A DNA stretch of 64,000 nt, taken from NCBI RefSeq assembly GCF_019279795.1, contig NC_056738.1, positions 404,421,245 through 404,485,244 of the forward strand, written 5' to 3'. This document shows positions 1-11,209 of this stretch, one piece after another. Position 1 is the stretch's first letter. Each line of letters opens with the position of its first letter. Under the pieces are notes generated by a model, which was not told the DNA's origin, did no database searches, and saw nothing but the letters and a program-made list of their open reading frames with translations. The stretch is from Protopterus annectens. Its lineage: Eukaryota; Chordata; Ceratodontiformes; Protopteridae. The position numbers were made by a program, and so were the translations under genes.

Positions 1-1110
1 TAATTCTACTAGAGTATGGATTAGTTTCTCACTAGTCAACAGCATTTAGAAATGCACAAAAGAGATTCTAATGCCCTGGTAGCTGTATTCTATGGATGTG
101 AGCGTGTCTGCTAAAGGAATTGTGATAGAAACGGACCACAAAAAAAAAATCAGACTATAGTCAGTGTAGTCAGAATGTTTTTCCATAAGGCAGTCTTTGA
201 GATTGTAGAGAATGTTATTCTTTTCATCCTAGTATGATCCAAAGGTGAAGGATGGACCAGGCAAGGAACTACTGTCCTAGCAGATAAGTGGTATAGAGCA
301 TATTTACCAGAGGAACATGAAGTGCTGTTATAAGAACATAAGAATTTTGGAGATGGACTAATGTTGACTTAGAGATGCGGTTATTCAAAGGTATTACTAT
401 GAGAGTCTGCATGCTGCCTGAGCAGCATACATTAGCAAGTCAAGAAATTCAAGTAAGTTGTGTCCATGGCTTAATGTTCAAAGCTGGCAAAATAATTCCC
501 ATTTAAGTGATAAGACAAATACATGAGAGGATGTGTGAATTACATGACAGGGTGTGTGAATAGCCAATACAAAGAGCAAGGAGTACAATTTATTGGCCAG
601 AAATGTCACTTTGTAAAACGCTGTTGCATCTACAATGCATTCCACTTTTCTTCTTTGACAATGCAGAAGAAACTGATCCATTCAGTTGTCATCTTGATGA
701 TTAAAAAACAGTTTCCACTATAGCAGAGTATACACAGATTTCATCAAGTTCAGGGAAGCTGTTATATATGTAGAGTATAATTTTAAGTTCTATGAAATAA
801 TTAGACTGATAGATTCAAGGGTAAGTGTGGTTATGTGTCATTTAAAGCCATATCCTTGAGCAGGAGATGCCTAATGATGTTGTCTGATTAGAGTTTGCAT
901 TGTAAAAGTTAAGAATTCAAAAGATATGTGCATGAATAAGAGTTCAAACATGTTTTTCCAAAGTCTGTTTTTTGAAAGATCATTGACAAGTATAGAGAGA
1001 GCTATTCTAACAGTGAAAACGGCTCATAAAAAGGCTGTAGCAAAAGCTTTGAAGACTATAATTTTGCAGTTTTGAAATATAGAAATACTACATTGAAGGG
1101 ACTCTGTCTG
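1..1110. other. No feature recognised
   Basis: Unique-looking AT-rich DNA. The short open frames here have no motif I recognise, and I see no repeat ends, splice pattern or RNA gene. Confidence 0.5.
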
Positions 1111-1115
1111 GCTTG

Positions 1116-1250
1116 GGAGGGTGGCCTAATGGTTAAGGTGTTTGCCTTAGAAACACAAGGTGCAGGCTTTGAATCTCACAATGGATAATTGGCTAGGCTT
1201 AAAATGGCTTGCAAGGGCAGTTAGCGTAGTACTAACCTACGAACCTATTC
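1116..1250 (+). repeat. tRNA-derived SINE (SINE-B) with a LINE-like 3' tail
   Basis: The head resembles a tRNA gene. An A-box-like TGGCCTAATGG lies at 1122-1132 and a B-box-like GGCTTTGAATC at 1165-1175, the usual internal RNA polymerase III promoter of tRNA-derived SINEs. It does not fold into a clean tRNA, so it is not called as one. The last part, 1222-1248, matches the 3' tail of the CR1-like LINE at 21865-21891 with 2 mismatches in 27 bases. GGCTAGGCTT at 1191-1200 also recurs in the LINE tails near 21838 and 60181. A SINE that borrows the tail of its LINE partner has exactly this design. No target duplication was identified. Confidence 0.65.
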
Positions 1251-1255
1251 TCTTA

Positions 1256-2446
1256 CTAGCTTTGTTAATGGACAGGGGGTTGAATAGTTACCTGCTTAGC
1301 TACATTGCTGAATATAGTCATGGTAAACATTTCCATATGTGGAAGGCTATTTAATAAGTAGACAGGGAGCACTTAGATTTAAGTCAACTTTTCATTCTTG
1401 GCTAACACAGTTATTTTATCTCATAGACTGTTTATACTACAGATAGAGATAAGGGAGCATTTATATAGGATACATAGCACTGAATGCCAATGAAAGGAAG
1501 TTGCATGTCATCTTGTACTCTTTCCTTCTAAGTCATTCAGTTTGATTAGAAACATCATGGAGGTTTGACAACATTCTTAATATCTGTTGTTTGCTCACCA
1601 TCCCGGAAAACCCATATAGATCACAGAGACCATTAACAGAATTTTTTTGTTTCTGGTACTGTGCGACACCTGTTGACTGAGCATGTCATGGTCCAAGATT
1701 TCAAATCACCCTTGCTAAAATTTGGAAACTCCTAATCTGCTCCAGGAAAAATCAAACCTCAAGTTATTCTAGTCATTTTTCTCCTGCTCTTTCTTGTATT
1801 TTGTGTCTCTCTCTCCTCTTCCTTCCTTGATATGTTGGGGGAGGGAGTGGTGGTGGTAATGCACTATGGAAGTCTTTCAGAATTTCTGTCTTCCTCTGAT
1901 TTGATTATTGGGGCTTTGCTTACCATAGGAAATGAACGGGGTCAGAACCTAACTCCTTTTATGGCTGATATTTATCCTTTTCTCTGCCATCATGTTTGAT
2001 GCTTTTTATGTAATTACTGTTCCAACTTCTGCCCTCCCTCATTTGTCTTTCTGAATAAACTGTACTCATAGCCGGTTTTAGGCACCAGTGAACCCTGAAG
2101 TCACTGGGAGCCAGCCCTCTATTCCTGGGAAGCCCCCGAACACAGGAAGTTATCTTATCCTGATATGTTGCAACATGTCTGTCAAACAGGGTTTGAAAGC
2201 TAGTGCAGCAATCTTGTATACTTAATAAACCAGGTGGGTATTAACTCTTACTTGTAACACCTTTAAAATTCAAAGATATTTTTGGTTATAGTAAAAGTAT
2301 TTTATCAAGTAACATGCATTACAATTACATTAAATGTTTTACCACTGACCTAGTACCCCTGGCTTAGTTAAACTCTGCTGCTGGATATTTTCTCTACTAA
2401 AACTAACTACTTAGCCAGCTTTAGCTCCCTGCAATACCCATGGCTG
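1256..2446. other. No feature recognised
   Basis: Non-coding sequence by eye. A stretch near 2070-2140 about a GCACCAGTGAACC motif loosely recalls text near 50560, but too weakly to call a repeat family. Confidence 0.4.
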
Positions 2447-2593
2447 CAGGCCCCCCCTTAATAATCCTTGACTATGTGAGGGCCCCATAAAAGCTGCTAC
2501 TGGTTGAGGTAAAATGAGGAAGAAAAATGTATTTTCCTGATTATGCTTGTTAAGCTGAACAGGGCTGTGATATATGGCCCTGTTAGGATAAAG
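2447..2593 (+). repeat. Direct repeat, copy 1 (unclassified)
   Basis: About 145 bases that recur in the same orientation about 970 bases further on. Shared blocks include CTTAAT.ATCCTTGACT, GGCCCC.AAAAG and TTTAGGATAAAG-like text at the end. The two copies differ by many substitutions and small indels, so they are old. They could be two copies of one dispersed repeat or the ends of a decayed element. Confidence 0.5.
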
Positions 2594-3417
2594 CTGATAA
2601 TGAACACAAGCAAGGTAAGCACTAGAAAGATCAAGTCGGAGTGACTTATCAGTACAAACTATGGATTTTAAGAAGAGCTGATGCTTCCGATCATTAGGGG
2701 TGGTTTTCTCTTTCTGAGAGTTTTATAAATACTGGCAGAACATCAGATAATACAACTCAGCTTCTTTCCTTAAGAATTCAGTGCATTGCCAAAATAATAG
2801 TAGAATAAAGGCTCAGAGTTAGGCATACGTTTTAATTATTACTCTAATTCACTTAAAAAGTTAATAAAATAAGACCTTTTGCATCAACTTGTATTTTTGG
2901 ATAATAAGTATAAAACTACAATGTGTGTATTTATTCACTGTTTTTAATCCTGAATGATTTATCACCAAATCAAACTTTTCGAAGAACAAAGCAAAAAGAT
3001 GAAAAAATCAGGGAAGGTCTGTGAAATCTGACCCAGTGACAGGTATGCATTACTCCTGAATGAGGTAAATAAGTGACTTACCTCTGCTATTGTTTGACGA
3101 TTGCTGATCAACAGTCACTGTGTGGCAGTACCAATGCTGCATACTGTATTGCTGTTTGCTGAAATAAGTACAAAACTAGTACTGGCTGCTATGGATTTTG
3201 AGTGTGTGTTTGTGCAAAAAATATCACTGATTTTTATCTGTGCACACACTCAGTAATGCCAGGACACAGACATTATTCTTCTGGGTATCGGTGAAAAATC
3301 TACATAACAAGTCAGTATATTTCAAAATTAAGGCATAAAATAGATCACAGAACATTTAGACACTTGGATCTTCTTGGAGTGTGGTGGCCCCCACTCACCA
3401 GACTGTATAAATGGATA

Positions 3418-3555
3418 CAGGGGCTCCCTTAATCATCCTTGACTCTGTGGAGGCCCCCACAAAAGCGGTTTCTGGTTGGAGAAAAAAATGTATCAATTTT
3501 TTGATTACGCTCTTTAACCTGAACAGTAGTGTGATATGACCCTTTTAGGATAAAG
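3418..3555 (+). repeat. Direct repeat, copy 2 (unclassified)
   Basis: Partner of the repeat near 2.45 kb, in the same orientation and diverged. The interval between the copies (2594-3417) contains no coding signal I recognise. Confidence 0.5.
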
Positions 3556-3939
3556 GGTTATGGAGGCAGGCAGTATTCACAGATAAGACCTATGTATTCC
3601 CACAACAACTGGCTTGTTTATTGTGAGCTACTATTTTGTCAGCTTTGAACATTAAGCAGTGGGCACAACTTATGTCTTCCTTGAAAGAAAAAAAGACTGA
3701 AATTCTTTTCTTTCTCATGATTTTGTTTAGGTTAGCATTGGATTAAAAGGCTGAGAAAATGCTCTAAAATGTATCCTAGACCATCTGTAAACTTATGGCT
3801 TCTTGGACCCTGGCTTATTTTGAGGTATTTCCTAAATGCTGTCTTGGTCAGGAATGGTGTGTTGAAAGGATGCAAGGAAATTAAGGAATTCACTGTTGCT
3901 GTTCGGTAATGTGTGTCATATGGTGAGTCGAAGAAGTAA

Positions 3940-3998
3940 GTGTGTGTGTGTGTGTGTGTGTGGGGGGGGGTGTGACTGGAGGGTGTGTGTGTGTTGGT
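3940..3998 (+). repeat. TG/G-rich simple repeat
   Basis: A (TG)n run followed by a run of nine to ten G and more TG-rich sequence. Confidence 0.9.
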
Positions 3999-4150
3999 AG
4001 GTGGGTGTTGAAACAGTAGGCCTAAGGCATCATTTCACATAAGTCCAAACCTGTACATAGAGTTGTTGTCATGTATCACTTTTGCAACTAAATGCCAGTA
4101 ACAGTTAATTTTATTTATTTATTTATTTGCATTTGTTGACCGGGAAAGTC

Positions 4151-4341
4151 GTCTTCTTGTTATTTTTCTTTCGGCTTTTCCTGGTTAGGGGTTGCCACAG
4201 CAGAACTCCGGTCCGCTAATGATTGGCAGTAGATGTTTTACTGGTGCCGAGGTGCCAGTTCAACGTCCAACCTTCAACGAAGGCACGCCCATTCTACGTA
4301 TGTCTTTCGAATGCCACTCGACCACTGGGAGGACATGCAGA
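4151..4341 (-). repeat. tRNA-derived SINE-A, 5'-truncated, with 16-bp target duplication
   Basis: SINE-A in minus orientation: its tail, read on the plus strand as CTTTCGGCTTTTCCTGG, faces left. The flanks are a near-perfect direct repeat, GTTGACCGGGAAAGTC at 4135-4150 and GTTGACCAGGAAAGTC at 4342-4357. The undisrupted LINE-X copy at 34.06 kb reads GTTGACCGGGCTAGTC once, which confirms the target. The tRNA-like head is missing, as expected for incomplete reverse transcription. Confidence 0.85.
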
Positions 4342-4921
4342 GTTGACCAGGAAAGTCTACTGGGCTGAAATGAATCCATTTTCAGTGGAGGCCCGGGGAG
4401 AAAAGCTCCGAACAATTATATAAAAAGATATACATTTCTTAAACATGAAAAAAACATCCAAACAAATATAAGAAGATATAAAATATGTTAAACAAGAGTT
4501 TACAAATTATAGCTAGGTTACAGAGTATTTATCATAATATTCATTGGGACATATAATTGTTACAAATTGTGAAATCAGTTTTGGTTCAAGGTCAGGTATT
4601 TAGGTATTAAAAGTCACAAACACTTTAAAATACAACAAAGCCACACAGAGGCATGGAACCATTTCCCCAAATTTATTCCACTAAGCTCTTTCATCTTGCA
4701 CAATGACAAAACTTCATCTGATACCATTAAAAACCAATCCCCCATTTTTAAACACAAAATAAAGATGACATTATCAATCATAAATTCATTTAAAGAAAAA
4801 CATGCCACATTTTAAAATCCAAGACATAGCATCAAAACCGCTGTTAGAAAAATTGAAAACCATGAATATATAAAATATAAATTCGTACAAAATAAGAAAT
4901 ATGGAAATAATATATATGCAT

Positions 4922-5424
4922 GGGTCCCCTTCAAAACATCTAAAACCCATAACATCTAATTTCATAACATTGAAACCAGAACATTTAAAATCCAAAACAT
5001 CTAAAACCCATAACATTGAATTTCATAACATCTAACAGTACAAATCATATGAAAATAACATCCCCTCCACATATAATGGCACCAAACTACCAAACACACT
5101 TTTACTACGTTTCTGCAGGGGGGCTTGATACAGTGGGGTTAGGAAATTAACTTTTTCCCACTGTAGTGCGATCTTGGAGTTGGTATATTTAATTTATGGG
5201 CGGTGTGGGGGGTGCAGGGAGGCTTGCCCCCCTGCAGAAACATAGTAAAAAGTGTTTGGTAGTTTGGTGTCATTGTATGTGGAGGGGATGTTATTTTCCT
5301 GTGATTTGTAGTGTTAGATGTTATGAAATTCAATATTATGGGTTTTACATGTTTTGGGTTTTAGATGTTCTGGTCTCAATGTTAAATTAGATGTTATGTG
5401 TTTTAGATGTTTCTAAGTAGACCC
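4922..5424. mobile_element. Long foldback MITE with 8-bp target duplication
   Basis: A non-coding element of about 503 bp whose two arms of roughly 200 bp are inverted repeats. The left end reads GGGTCCCCTTCAAAACATC and the right end, reverse-complemented, GGGTCTACTTAGAAACATC. The inner arms both carry CTGCAG next to a run of Gs and the AAACACTTTTTACTA-like block. ATATGCAT flanks both sides (4914-4921 and 5425-5432). An 8-bp duplication is typical of hAT transposons, but ATGCAT is itself a palindrome, so part of it could belong to the inverted repeat. No transposase is encoded. Confidence 0.7.
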
Positions 5425-6379
5425 ATATGCATATATGAATATAAATTACAAAACATACATATATAAAAAACATATACCAACTACCATAGCTCCTTGCCAT
5501 TACCTACATAGTACTTTTAACTTTAAAATGCAAGGCCAGGTTTATCATATGTTAGGATTTAACAGAGAGGACAGATAAGCCATACAAATGTATGTTTATA
5601 GTACATTTATGGTGGAAAGATTAAGGAGAATAGCTTATATAATGTACATGAAACAAACATGGATAACTATACTGTTGTGCATATGTCTTGTGAAGCAAGT
5701 AGGGTAAAAGTAGATTTGCCAAGTGTGACACTGAGAGGGAGGCAGTGAGAAGTATAGGTTTAGAGGGGGTCAAATATTAAATCGGGTTATAGAGGAACTA
5801 GAAATGGTACAAGGGCAGAGCCATTGATAAGTGAGAGATTGATGTAAAGTCTCTTTGAATATGGGGGAACTGTTAATGGTCTTAAGAGAGGTGGAAGAGC
5901 ATTCCAGAGTTTGGGAACAGTGAAAGAATAGAGATACTAACCTATAGGGAGTTTTGGTCTATTTACTCTGAGAAGAGATTGGTTTTCAGATCTGAGATGC
6001 CTGTTTGGTTGAAAGAGAGTTGGAAGGGAGGTGAGGGATGGGCACTCGAGAGGTTTATACATGATTATATGCACTGTAGATAGTTGTATGTGTGTAAGAT
6101 GTTGTGGTAGTTCAAGCCAGTTCAGGGATTGTAAAGAACGACAGTGATGGGAAGAGCATTTTGCACTTGTCACAAACTTAGCAATTTTGTTGTAGCAGGA
6201 ATCCATCTTAGTATTAAAACAGGACTGGATGTTTGTAAGGATGGGGGGCGCCATAGAGGAGAGAGATTTAAGTGTCCCTTTGTGAGATAGGCCAACATAA
6301 AGTGGTACATAAGCCTATTGTAATGTAAGAGCAGTGTAGCTACAGGTTTGTCTGTGCATACTTCTCAAAGTTTGCAGCA

Positions 6380-7325
6380 ATGAACTAAAAGGTTGCTTAG
6401 GAGGTGTAGCAGTGACAGGGTGATACTTAGACTGGGAGTGTGTAGGGGCCCCCACCTTGACATTTGCTGAGACCCCCCAAAAAAATGTTAACACTGTTCC
6501 TGACTCTACCCGGTTATCTCCATGCCCCACCTCATCTTTTCACTAACTTGCTTCTTTCTGTCTTACCAGTATCCCTTTCCTCCTGAGTCATTAAGTGCAG
6601 CTCCCCAGTCATCTTGGCTGGATTTGTATACACTGCATAAAATATTGCTCAGCATTGCTCCTGCTCACTTCAGCATGTTCTACTGTGGTATGTCTCTTAT
6701 TTCCTCCTCCTTTCCACTGCCTGAATACCTGGCCTCCATATCATCATTTCATTCTTCCCAGATTTCCTTCTTGGTTTAATGACACAATGAATGAGATGTA
6801 TCTTTCCAGCTTTGGTTTAAGCTGGGTAAGTCTTCTTAAACGTAGACTAGACAAGCAGGTAATTAAGTGCTTCTCATATAATCATATCCCATATGTGTGT
6901 TTTTTCTGCAGTCTTCAATTTCCTGTTACATTTGAAAGACGTATGATACTTGAATTTATGAAGCACTAACTAATGTGTTAATTGGCAGGTATTGGCAGTG
7001 TATACCAAGATATACATGGCTAATCATGTGATGGGCTTGTATCCTGTCTAGGACTGATTCTTGGGAATTGAATTTAAAGCTATGAGTTTGCATCTGGGTG
7101 AGGTGGTGTTAGTTGTATGTACCAGAGACCATTGTAACCTGGTTTTGTAAAAGAAATGTAGGTGTGTACCAAGTCCATGAGATAATGATGCATTGGGACT
7201 GAAAAAAGGGAAAAATGTATCCATTTTTGTGTGAGTGTGGTTTTGTGGAAACTCCATAACATTTTTCTGTTAATTGCAAGGTAGACCTTTAAGATTCTTG
7301 TATACTGGTTCCAAGATGGCTGTAT
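6380..7325. other. No feature recognised
   Basis: The open frames (for example at 6522-6969) are short, in mixed frames and without recognisable motifs. I see no repeat boundary. Confidence 0.4.
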
Positions 7326-7329
7326 GCTG

Positions 7330-8290
7330 ATTAACAGCATAAGTTCAGCTTTCCCAATGTGAAACAGAAACTGAGAAAAAGGAGAACAGGAATATTGACA
7401 GCTTAGGCAAAATTCAGTTACTAATTAGTAAGTACACCGCCTGGATTCCAGCAAAGAAGAAATTTAGAGAACCAGAAAAAGTGAAAAGAGAATACTGGCT
7501 GAGAAGAATCCTGTAAGCTGTTCAACAAAAAGCAGTTCAAGCTACAGCTTTGGTATTAGAAAAGGCTTCCAGTAATTTAGAGGAAAATAAAATATAATCA
7601 GTGTGGATTAAAATAAAAGAAACTTTGAAGGAATGCATCCAATCATATAACGAAAGGCTGGAGAAATAGAAGAAGCTTTAATTAGTTATTCAGATGAACT
7701 GAAAAAAATGCAAAAATCAAAGGTTGAAATAAAAGGATAACTTGAGTATGAGGGCTGTCAAGAACTGTTTCAAAAACAGAGCTAGAAGACAGAGCTCACA
7801 GAGAAAGTGTGAGAATCTCTGTTGTACAAGAGAAACTGGAAGGGACATACTGTATTAATTTTATGAAAGCACAAATAAGCAACTGAACTGATATTCCAAA
7901 GCAGGATTTGTTAATTGAAAGGGTACATAGTGTATGCTCCAACTTGACCATGAAAAATCAGCCAAGACTTGAATTAGTAAAGATGCAGTTATACCAGCAG
8001 AGAGAGAGAGTTGATCCTGACAAAAATGTGGCAGAAGGGAAATGTATTAAAAATTGGAGATATCAGACTATGTGTGGAAAATGATTATTCATTGTACAAC
8101 AGGCGGAAGAAAAACACATTTATCCCAGCAACCAGGGATTGTTGAGAGGCAGATGTGAGATTCAAACTGCTGTATCCAGCTATCCAGCTGTTGTAAACTA
8201 TTTTTTTTCCTGGAGGATCAATAACATTTTGGATGTAAAACAGGCTAGGGAGGAAATAAAAAAATAGCAAACAGAATGGGGCTCTGCTTG
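7330..8290 (+). pseudogene. L1 ORF1-like remnant (Tx1-type), many breaks
   Basis: Read across frames, the plus strand gives the pattern of a vertebrate L1 ORF1 protein, the RNA-binding chaperone of the retrotransposition particle. A lysine/glutamate-rich coiled-coil-like part comes first. An RRM-like stretch follows, with IERVH(R) near 7915, then a C-terminal block around 8085-8190 with a YN.RKK.TF..A.. pattern ending in LLYPA. Frames change several times and stops are frequent, so this is a pseudogene. It stops close to the retrovirus edge at 8366. I found no matching ORF2 immediately beyond the retrovirus. Confidence 0.5.
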
Positions 8291-8365
8291 TCATTTTGTA
8301 TGACAGTAAAGCTCATAGAGAGACTTTGTCAGTGAAACCTTTTCCTGTTTCCATAGGAAAATGCT

Positions 8366-9164
8366 TGACAGAAAAAAAACAAAGACCAATTCATGTAAGG
8401 TCCAAGTATGGCACCCTTTATTACTTGCAGCAAGGAGACAAAACATGCAAATACAGGTTTTTGTCTAAATTACTAGTAAGCAGTATGCTTCTTTTATACA
8501 GTTCTATGAAATGTTTCTTTTCTATGGTTGACGTAGTTAGACACAGCTTTCTGTATTATTCTACAGAAAATGTTACTTAGATTTCCTGCTGACATGTTCA
8601 GATTTAAAACTCACTATGTGTTACATAGAAAATGTTACTTGGATTTCCTGCTGACATGACTGGATTTATGAAAAACATTTGAGAAAAACAACCTGGCCTT
8701 GGGGCTTATTTTTAGCCCACTACAAACTTTCTATTCTTCAATTGTGCAGTTCTAATATGTATGTGTTACATTTCAAGGTAGATTTCTAGCTTAGGTACAA
8801 GTAATGCTGACTACGGTTTATACTTTCAAGCAGCCTTTGTTTTCATTATCAATAGCTTCTGCAGCTGTGTACTTTCTCTCGGCATAAGCAGAAAATCAAT
8901 AACTCTTTGTTTAAGTCTCATGACATTAGTAGAAATGAAACGTCTATTATTATTTTCATGATACTAGCAGAAATCAAATGCTTTCCTGTTTATTTCCAAA
9001 GCATAAGCAGATCATAGCTGCACATATTTCTTTGACATAACAAGATTGGAATGTCTCTAGTAGCTCGTGCAGATTCATGCAGTGTGAACAGAATAAATGT
9101 GTTGACCCTTTTTAAACCTCAAATGCACTAAGCATGCATATTACTAATACATATTTTTCTAACA
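8366..9164 (-). repeat. 3' LTR of the endogenous retrovirus
   Basis: On the minus strand it starts TGTTAGAAAAATATG and ends in TGACA. It carries about 26 bp that the 5' LTR lacks, near 8440-8470, including the octamer-like ATGCAAAT. U3 holds two copies of a block of about 45 bp (8563-8607 and 8624-8668) containing GATTTCCTGCTGACATG. Such direct repeats often act as enhancers. A TATA-like TATAAAA lies at 8492-8498 (reverse strand) and AATAAA at 8417-8422. Confidence 0.92.
8417..8422 (-). terminator. Polyadenylation signal AATAAA in the 3' LTR
   Basis: The plus strand reads TTTATT, so the minus strand reads AATAAA. It lies about 50 bases before the LTR end, giving a short R-U5, and is conserved in the other LTR. 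Confidence 0.7.
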
Positions 9165-9177
9165 TTTCCCTCCTTTT
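9165..9177 (-). promoter_or_regulatory. Polypurine tract of the retrovirus
   Basis: Immediately upstream of the 3' LTR the minus strand reads AAAAGGAGGGAAA, the expected primer site for plus-strand DNA synthesis. It abuts the TG of the LTR, which supports the LTR boundary. Confidence 0.85.
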
Positions 9178-9258
9178 AATACTTTTATTCTACTTTTAAA
9201 ATGAGCATAAACAGTTGTTTTAATTTTTCAACAATTCTTCAAGTTTAGCACCTTGGTA

Positions 9259-10026
9259 TTAGGTTTCTGAAACTGACGTGTCTATAAAGTCTTTAATCAG
9301 TCTTTTCATGCAGGGGATGCAGCAGCAAACACATACCACCAGTAGGATCATTCCTACAGAGATGGCAATCAGGATGTTCATCAGGATACTGCCCCACCCC
9401 CCCAAACAATCTCTGGAAAAAGTCCGTCATTGGATTTGGTCCTGATTTGGGCATATCCGACACCTGCTGAATTACCTCAAGGTGATTGTCTATCTCGTGT
9501 TTGTGATCAGGAATATACGAACATCACTCTTCCTGGATTAAATGAAGTCGAGGGCCATGCGGTTTTGAAGCACTACAGTTCTCATGGCAGTCAGTTCATC
9601 AGTCACCAGTTTTAGAGAAGAAAAAGTTGCATTGCTCATTATTTCGAGAAGTTTAGACAGTTTTCTCAGTTTCCAGATCGATTTCGTTGCTCCATATGCT
9701 GGCAATACACCTGCCCACGAGATGATGGTATCACCCAAGTCCATATCCGACAGTCCATTTTTCCCTATGCCCACAGCATGATGGTTTGTCCAGCCCGCAT
9801 TGATCTGTCCCACTGGATTGACAGGCTTCTTGAGTTCTTGTTGAACATTTCGAATTTTCCCCTGAGGCAAAACTGCTGTGTGTCGTATGGCTGGAACCAG
9901 GTACTCCAAGTAACAACTGCCGGACCAATTCTCAGGTAACCACTTGTATGCTTTCCTACCACATACAAAATAACAGTCTTTTACTTTGGTAGTAACGTTA
10001 CTATGTCCTGGTTTTGGATGAAACAT
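9259..10026 (-). pseudogene. Retroviral env: end of surface unit and transmembrane unit, broken
   Basis: The upper frame (9538-10026) holds the end of the surface subunit, with the pattern KAYKWLPENWSG, and then a transmembrane-subunit ectodomain ending in LQNRMALDF. That is the conserved start of the immunosuppressive-type region of gamma-type Env. A stop follows, and the expected CX6CC cysteine motif is not readable in any frame. The membrane anchor and a short cysteine-rich tail lie in another frame, ending at a TAA at 9259-9261. No clear basic furin site is seen. Env as a whole spans only about 1.4 kb, short for a retrovirus. This is an old genomic copy and is clearly non-functional. Confidence 0.8.
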
Positions 10027-10273
10027 TTTTTTGTCAACTATAATTAGTTGTTTATAAGGTCAGTATTATGTCTTACTTCATCAGTTGTCCTATGCATCAG
10101 TTCAAAAAATGAATATTGTAGCATCTATAGGGAACAGTCACATTGCAATTGCTCCAACCCACCTGAACTGTATCATTTTTGTAAAAGCACACAGTCCCCT
10201 TCTGTTGAACAGACAAGTGCAATGCTACTTTATCTTGTGATGTAACATATGATGCATCATAGACTAAATTTTC

Positions 10274-10636
10274 CTAGGTCTTGTTGGCTCCTAGGGGGAC
10301 TGAAGTTAACAATAACCCCCCATATGCTGTTGGCAAAGCTGTGCAAATCCAGCAATTCGAAACATTGAAGGTCTCAGCATACACATATTTGGTTGCCTGG
10401 TAAGTGTTGAAGTTTGGGTGCGTCTCTACGTGCAACTCTCCACGTTTATTCAGTTCAGTTTGTGTGGCTGGGAAAAGGAATGGCCACAACAAAAAGATTA
10501 TTGTCACTAGTACAGTTAACAGGATGATTAAGCAATACTTCTGAGGAAATGGTTGTTCTGCATTCCTGTTTTCTCCGACTCTCCCGAGTAGTTTTATTTG
10601 GATTTTTCTGGATTCTATCATTTTTGCTTTTGACAT
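10274..10636 (-). pseudogene. Retroviral env: leader and start of surface unit
   Basis: The frame begins with about 33 mostly polar residues, then a strong hydrophobic segment (about residues 34-55) acting as signal peptide or anchor. A CWIC motif (CXXC) follows near residue 97. In gamma-type Env proteins such a motif takes part in the disulfide between surface and transmembrane subunits. Here it lies close to the leader, so the receptor-binding portion seen in mammalian gammaretroviruses is small or absent. The frame ends before the next env block, so at least one frameshift separates them. Confidence 0.7.
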
Positions 10637-10684
10637 GTGATCTCACTCTCTGCCCTAATAGGACCTTCAGCACCGATGGTTTCT

Positions 10685-11197
10685 TCACTGGGGTTGAGAG
10701 GGATCAGTCCTATTGATCTGACCCCCCTTTGTAGCCAGACTTTGTGCTGAGGGCCCCGATGGAGAGGTAAGATTTCTGTCCAGTTCAAAGTTCTTAACTA
10801 GTTTGCAGTGCGTCAGGTGAATCCACGAGGCGAGCTCTGCGATTTTGACTGCAGTGGGTGTCGAAAGAAGCACCTGGTATGGACCTTCCCACCTTGGTGA
10901 CGTCCAATATTTCTTCTTAATGTTTTTCACCCAACCCCAGTCCCCTGGGATCATTGCCACTTCCGATGTTTCGGTTTGTTCTTTATCTGAAACAGAATTT
11001 GTCTGCAACAGATGTTTAGAATTAAACACATTTCTCATATATTCAGCTAGTGTATAGTCAGCTTCCTGGTCTGTGAGCATGAGAAGTTTCCACTGGGGTG
11101 TATAATAAGCCCTTCCAAACAGTTTTTCAAAAGGAGTCAATCCTTTTGCAGTCGGAACAGTTCTCATGCTCAACAGTGCCAGGGGCAAACAATACAC
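10685..11197 (-). pseudogene. Retroviral pol: integrase C-terminal part
   Basis: Contains TPFEKLFGR and, near the end, [10 protein letters not shown] followed by HLTHCK. This is the GPY/F-type DNA-binding end of integrases of gamma/epsilon-like retroviruses and related LTR elements. The frame ends just upstream of env, a normal pol-env spacing. It is separated from the catalytic core by a frame change. Confidence 0.88.
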
Positions 11198-11209
11198 CCA
11201 GTTCTTTCC

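Larger units (their letters stand above)
4108..6370 (-). mobile_element. LINE-X 3' fragment, copy 1 (composite)
   Basis: The minus strand carries the C-terminal end of a non-LTR retrotransposon ORF. A frame at 5937-6254 includes CYNKIAKFV and LNWLELPQHL. Another frame near 5880-5935 reads KLWNALPPL, the W-N-x-L-P block typical of the end of Jockey/L2/CR1-type ORF2. The 3' end is an (ATTT)n run at 4110-4128, seen as AAAT repeats on the coding strand. Just inside it is text (TCAGTGGAGGCCCGGGGAGA at 4382) shared with the copy at 34.0 kb. A SINE and a foldback MITE lie within the 3' portion. No intact reading frame remains, and the RT domain is missing. Confidence 0.65.

Noticed and set aside
1116-1182. 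tRNA gene
   Set aside because: A- and B-box-like sequences are present but the arms do not pair well, and the unit continues into a LINE-like tail. It is a SINE head.
4223-4423. Small protein gene with the pattern NVQPSTKARPF
   Set aside because: The same text recurs in the SINE-A copy at 54.5 kb; it is a translation of the SINE body.
8366-9164. A clean target duplication next to the retrovirus
   Set aside because: The left flank ends ATGCT and the right flank begins GTTGA; no convincing match of 4-6 bases.
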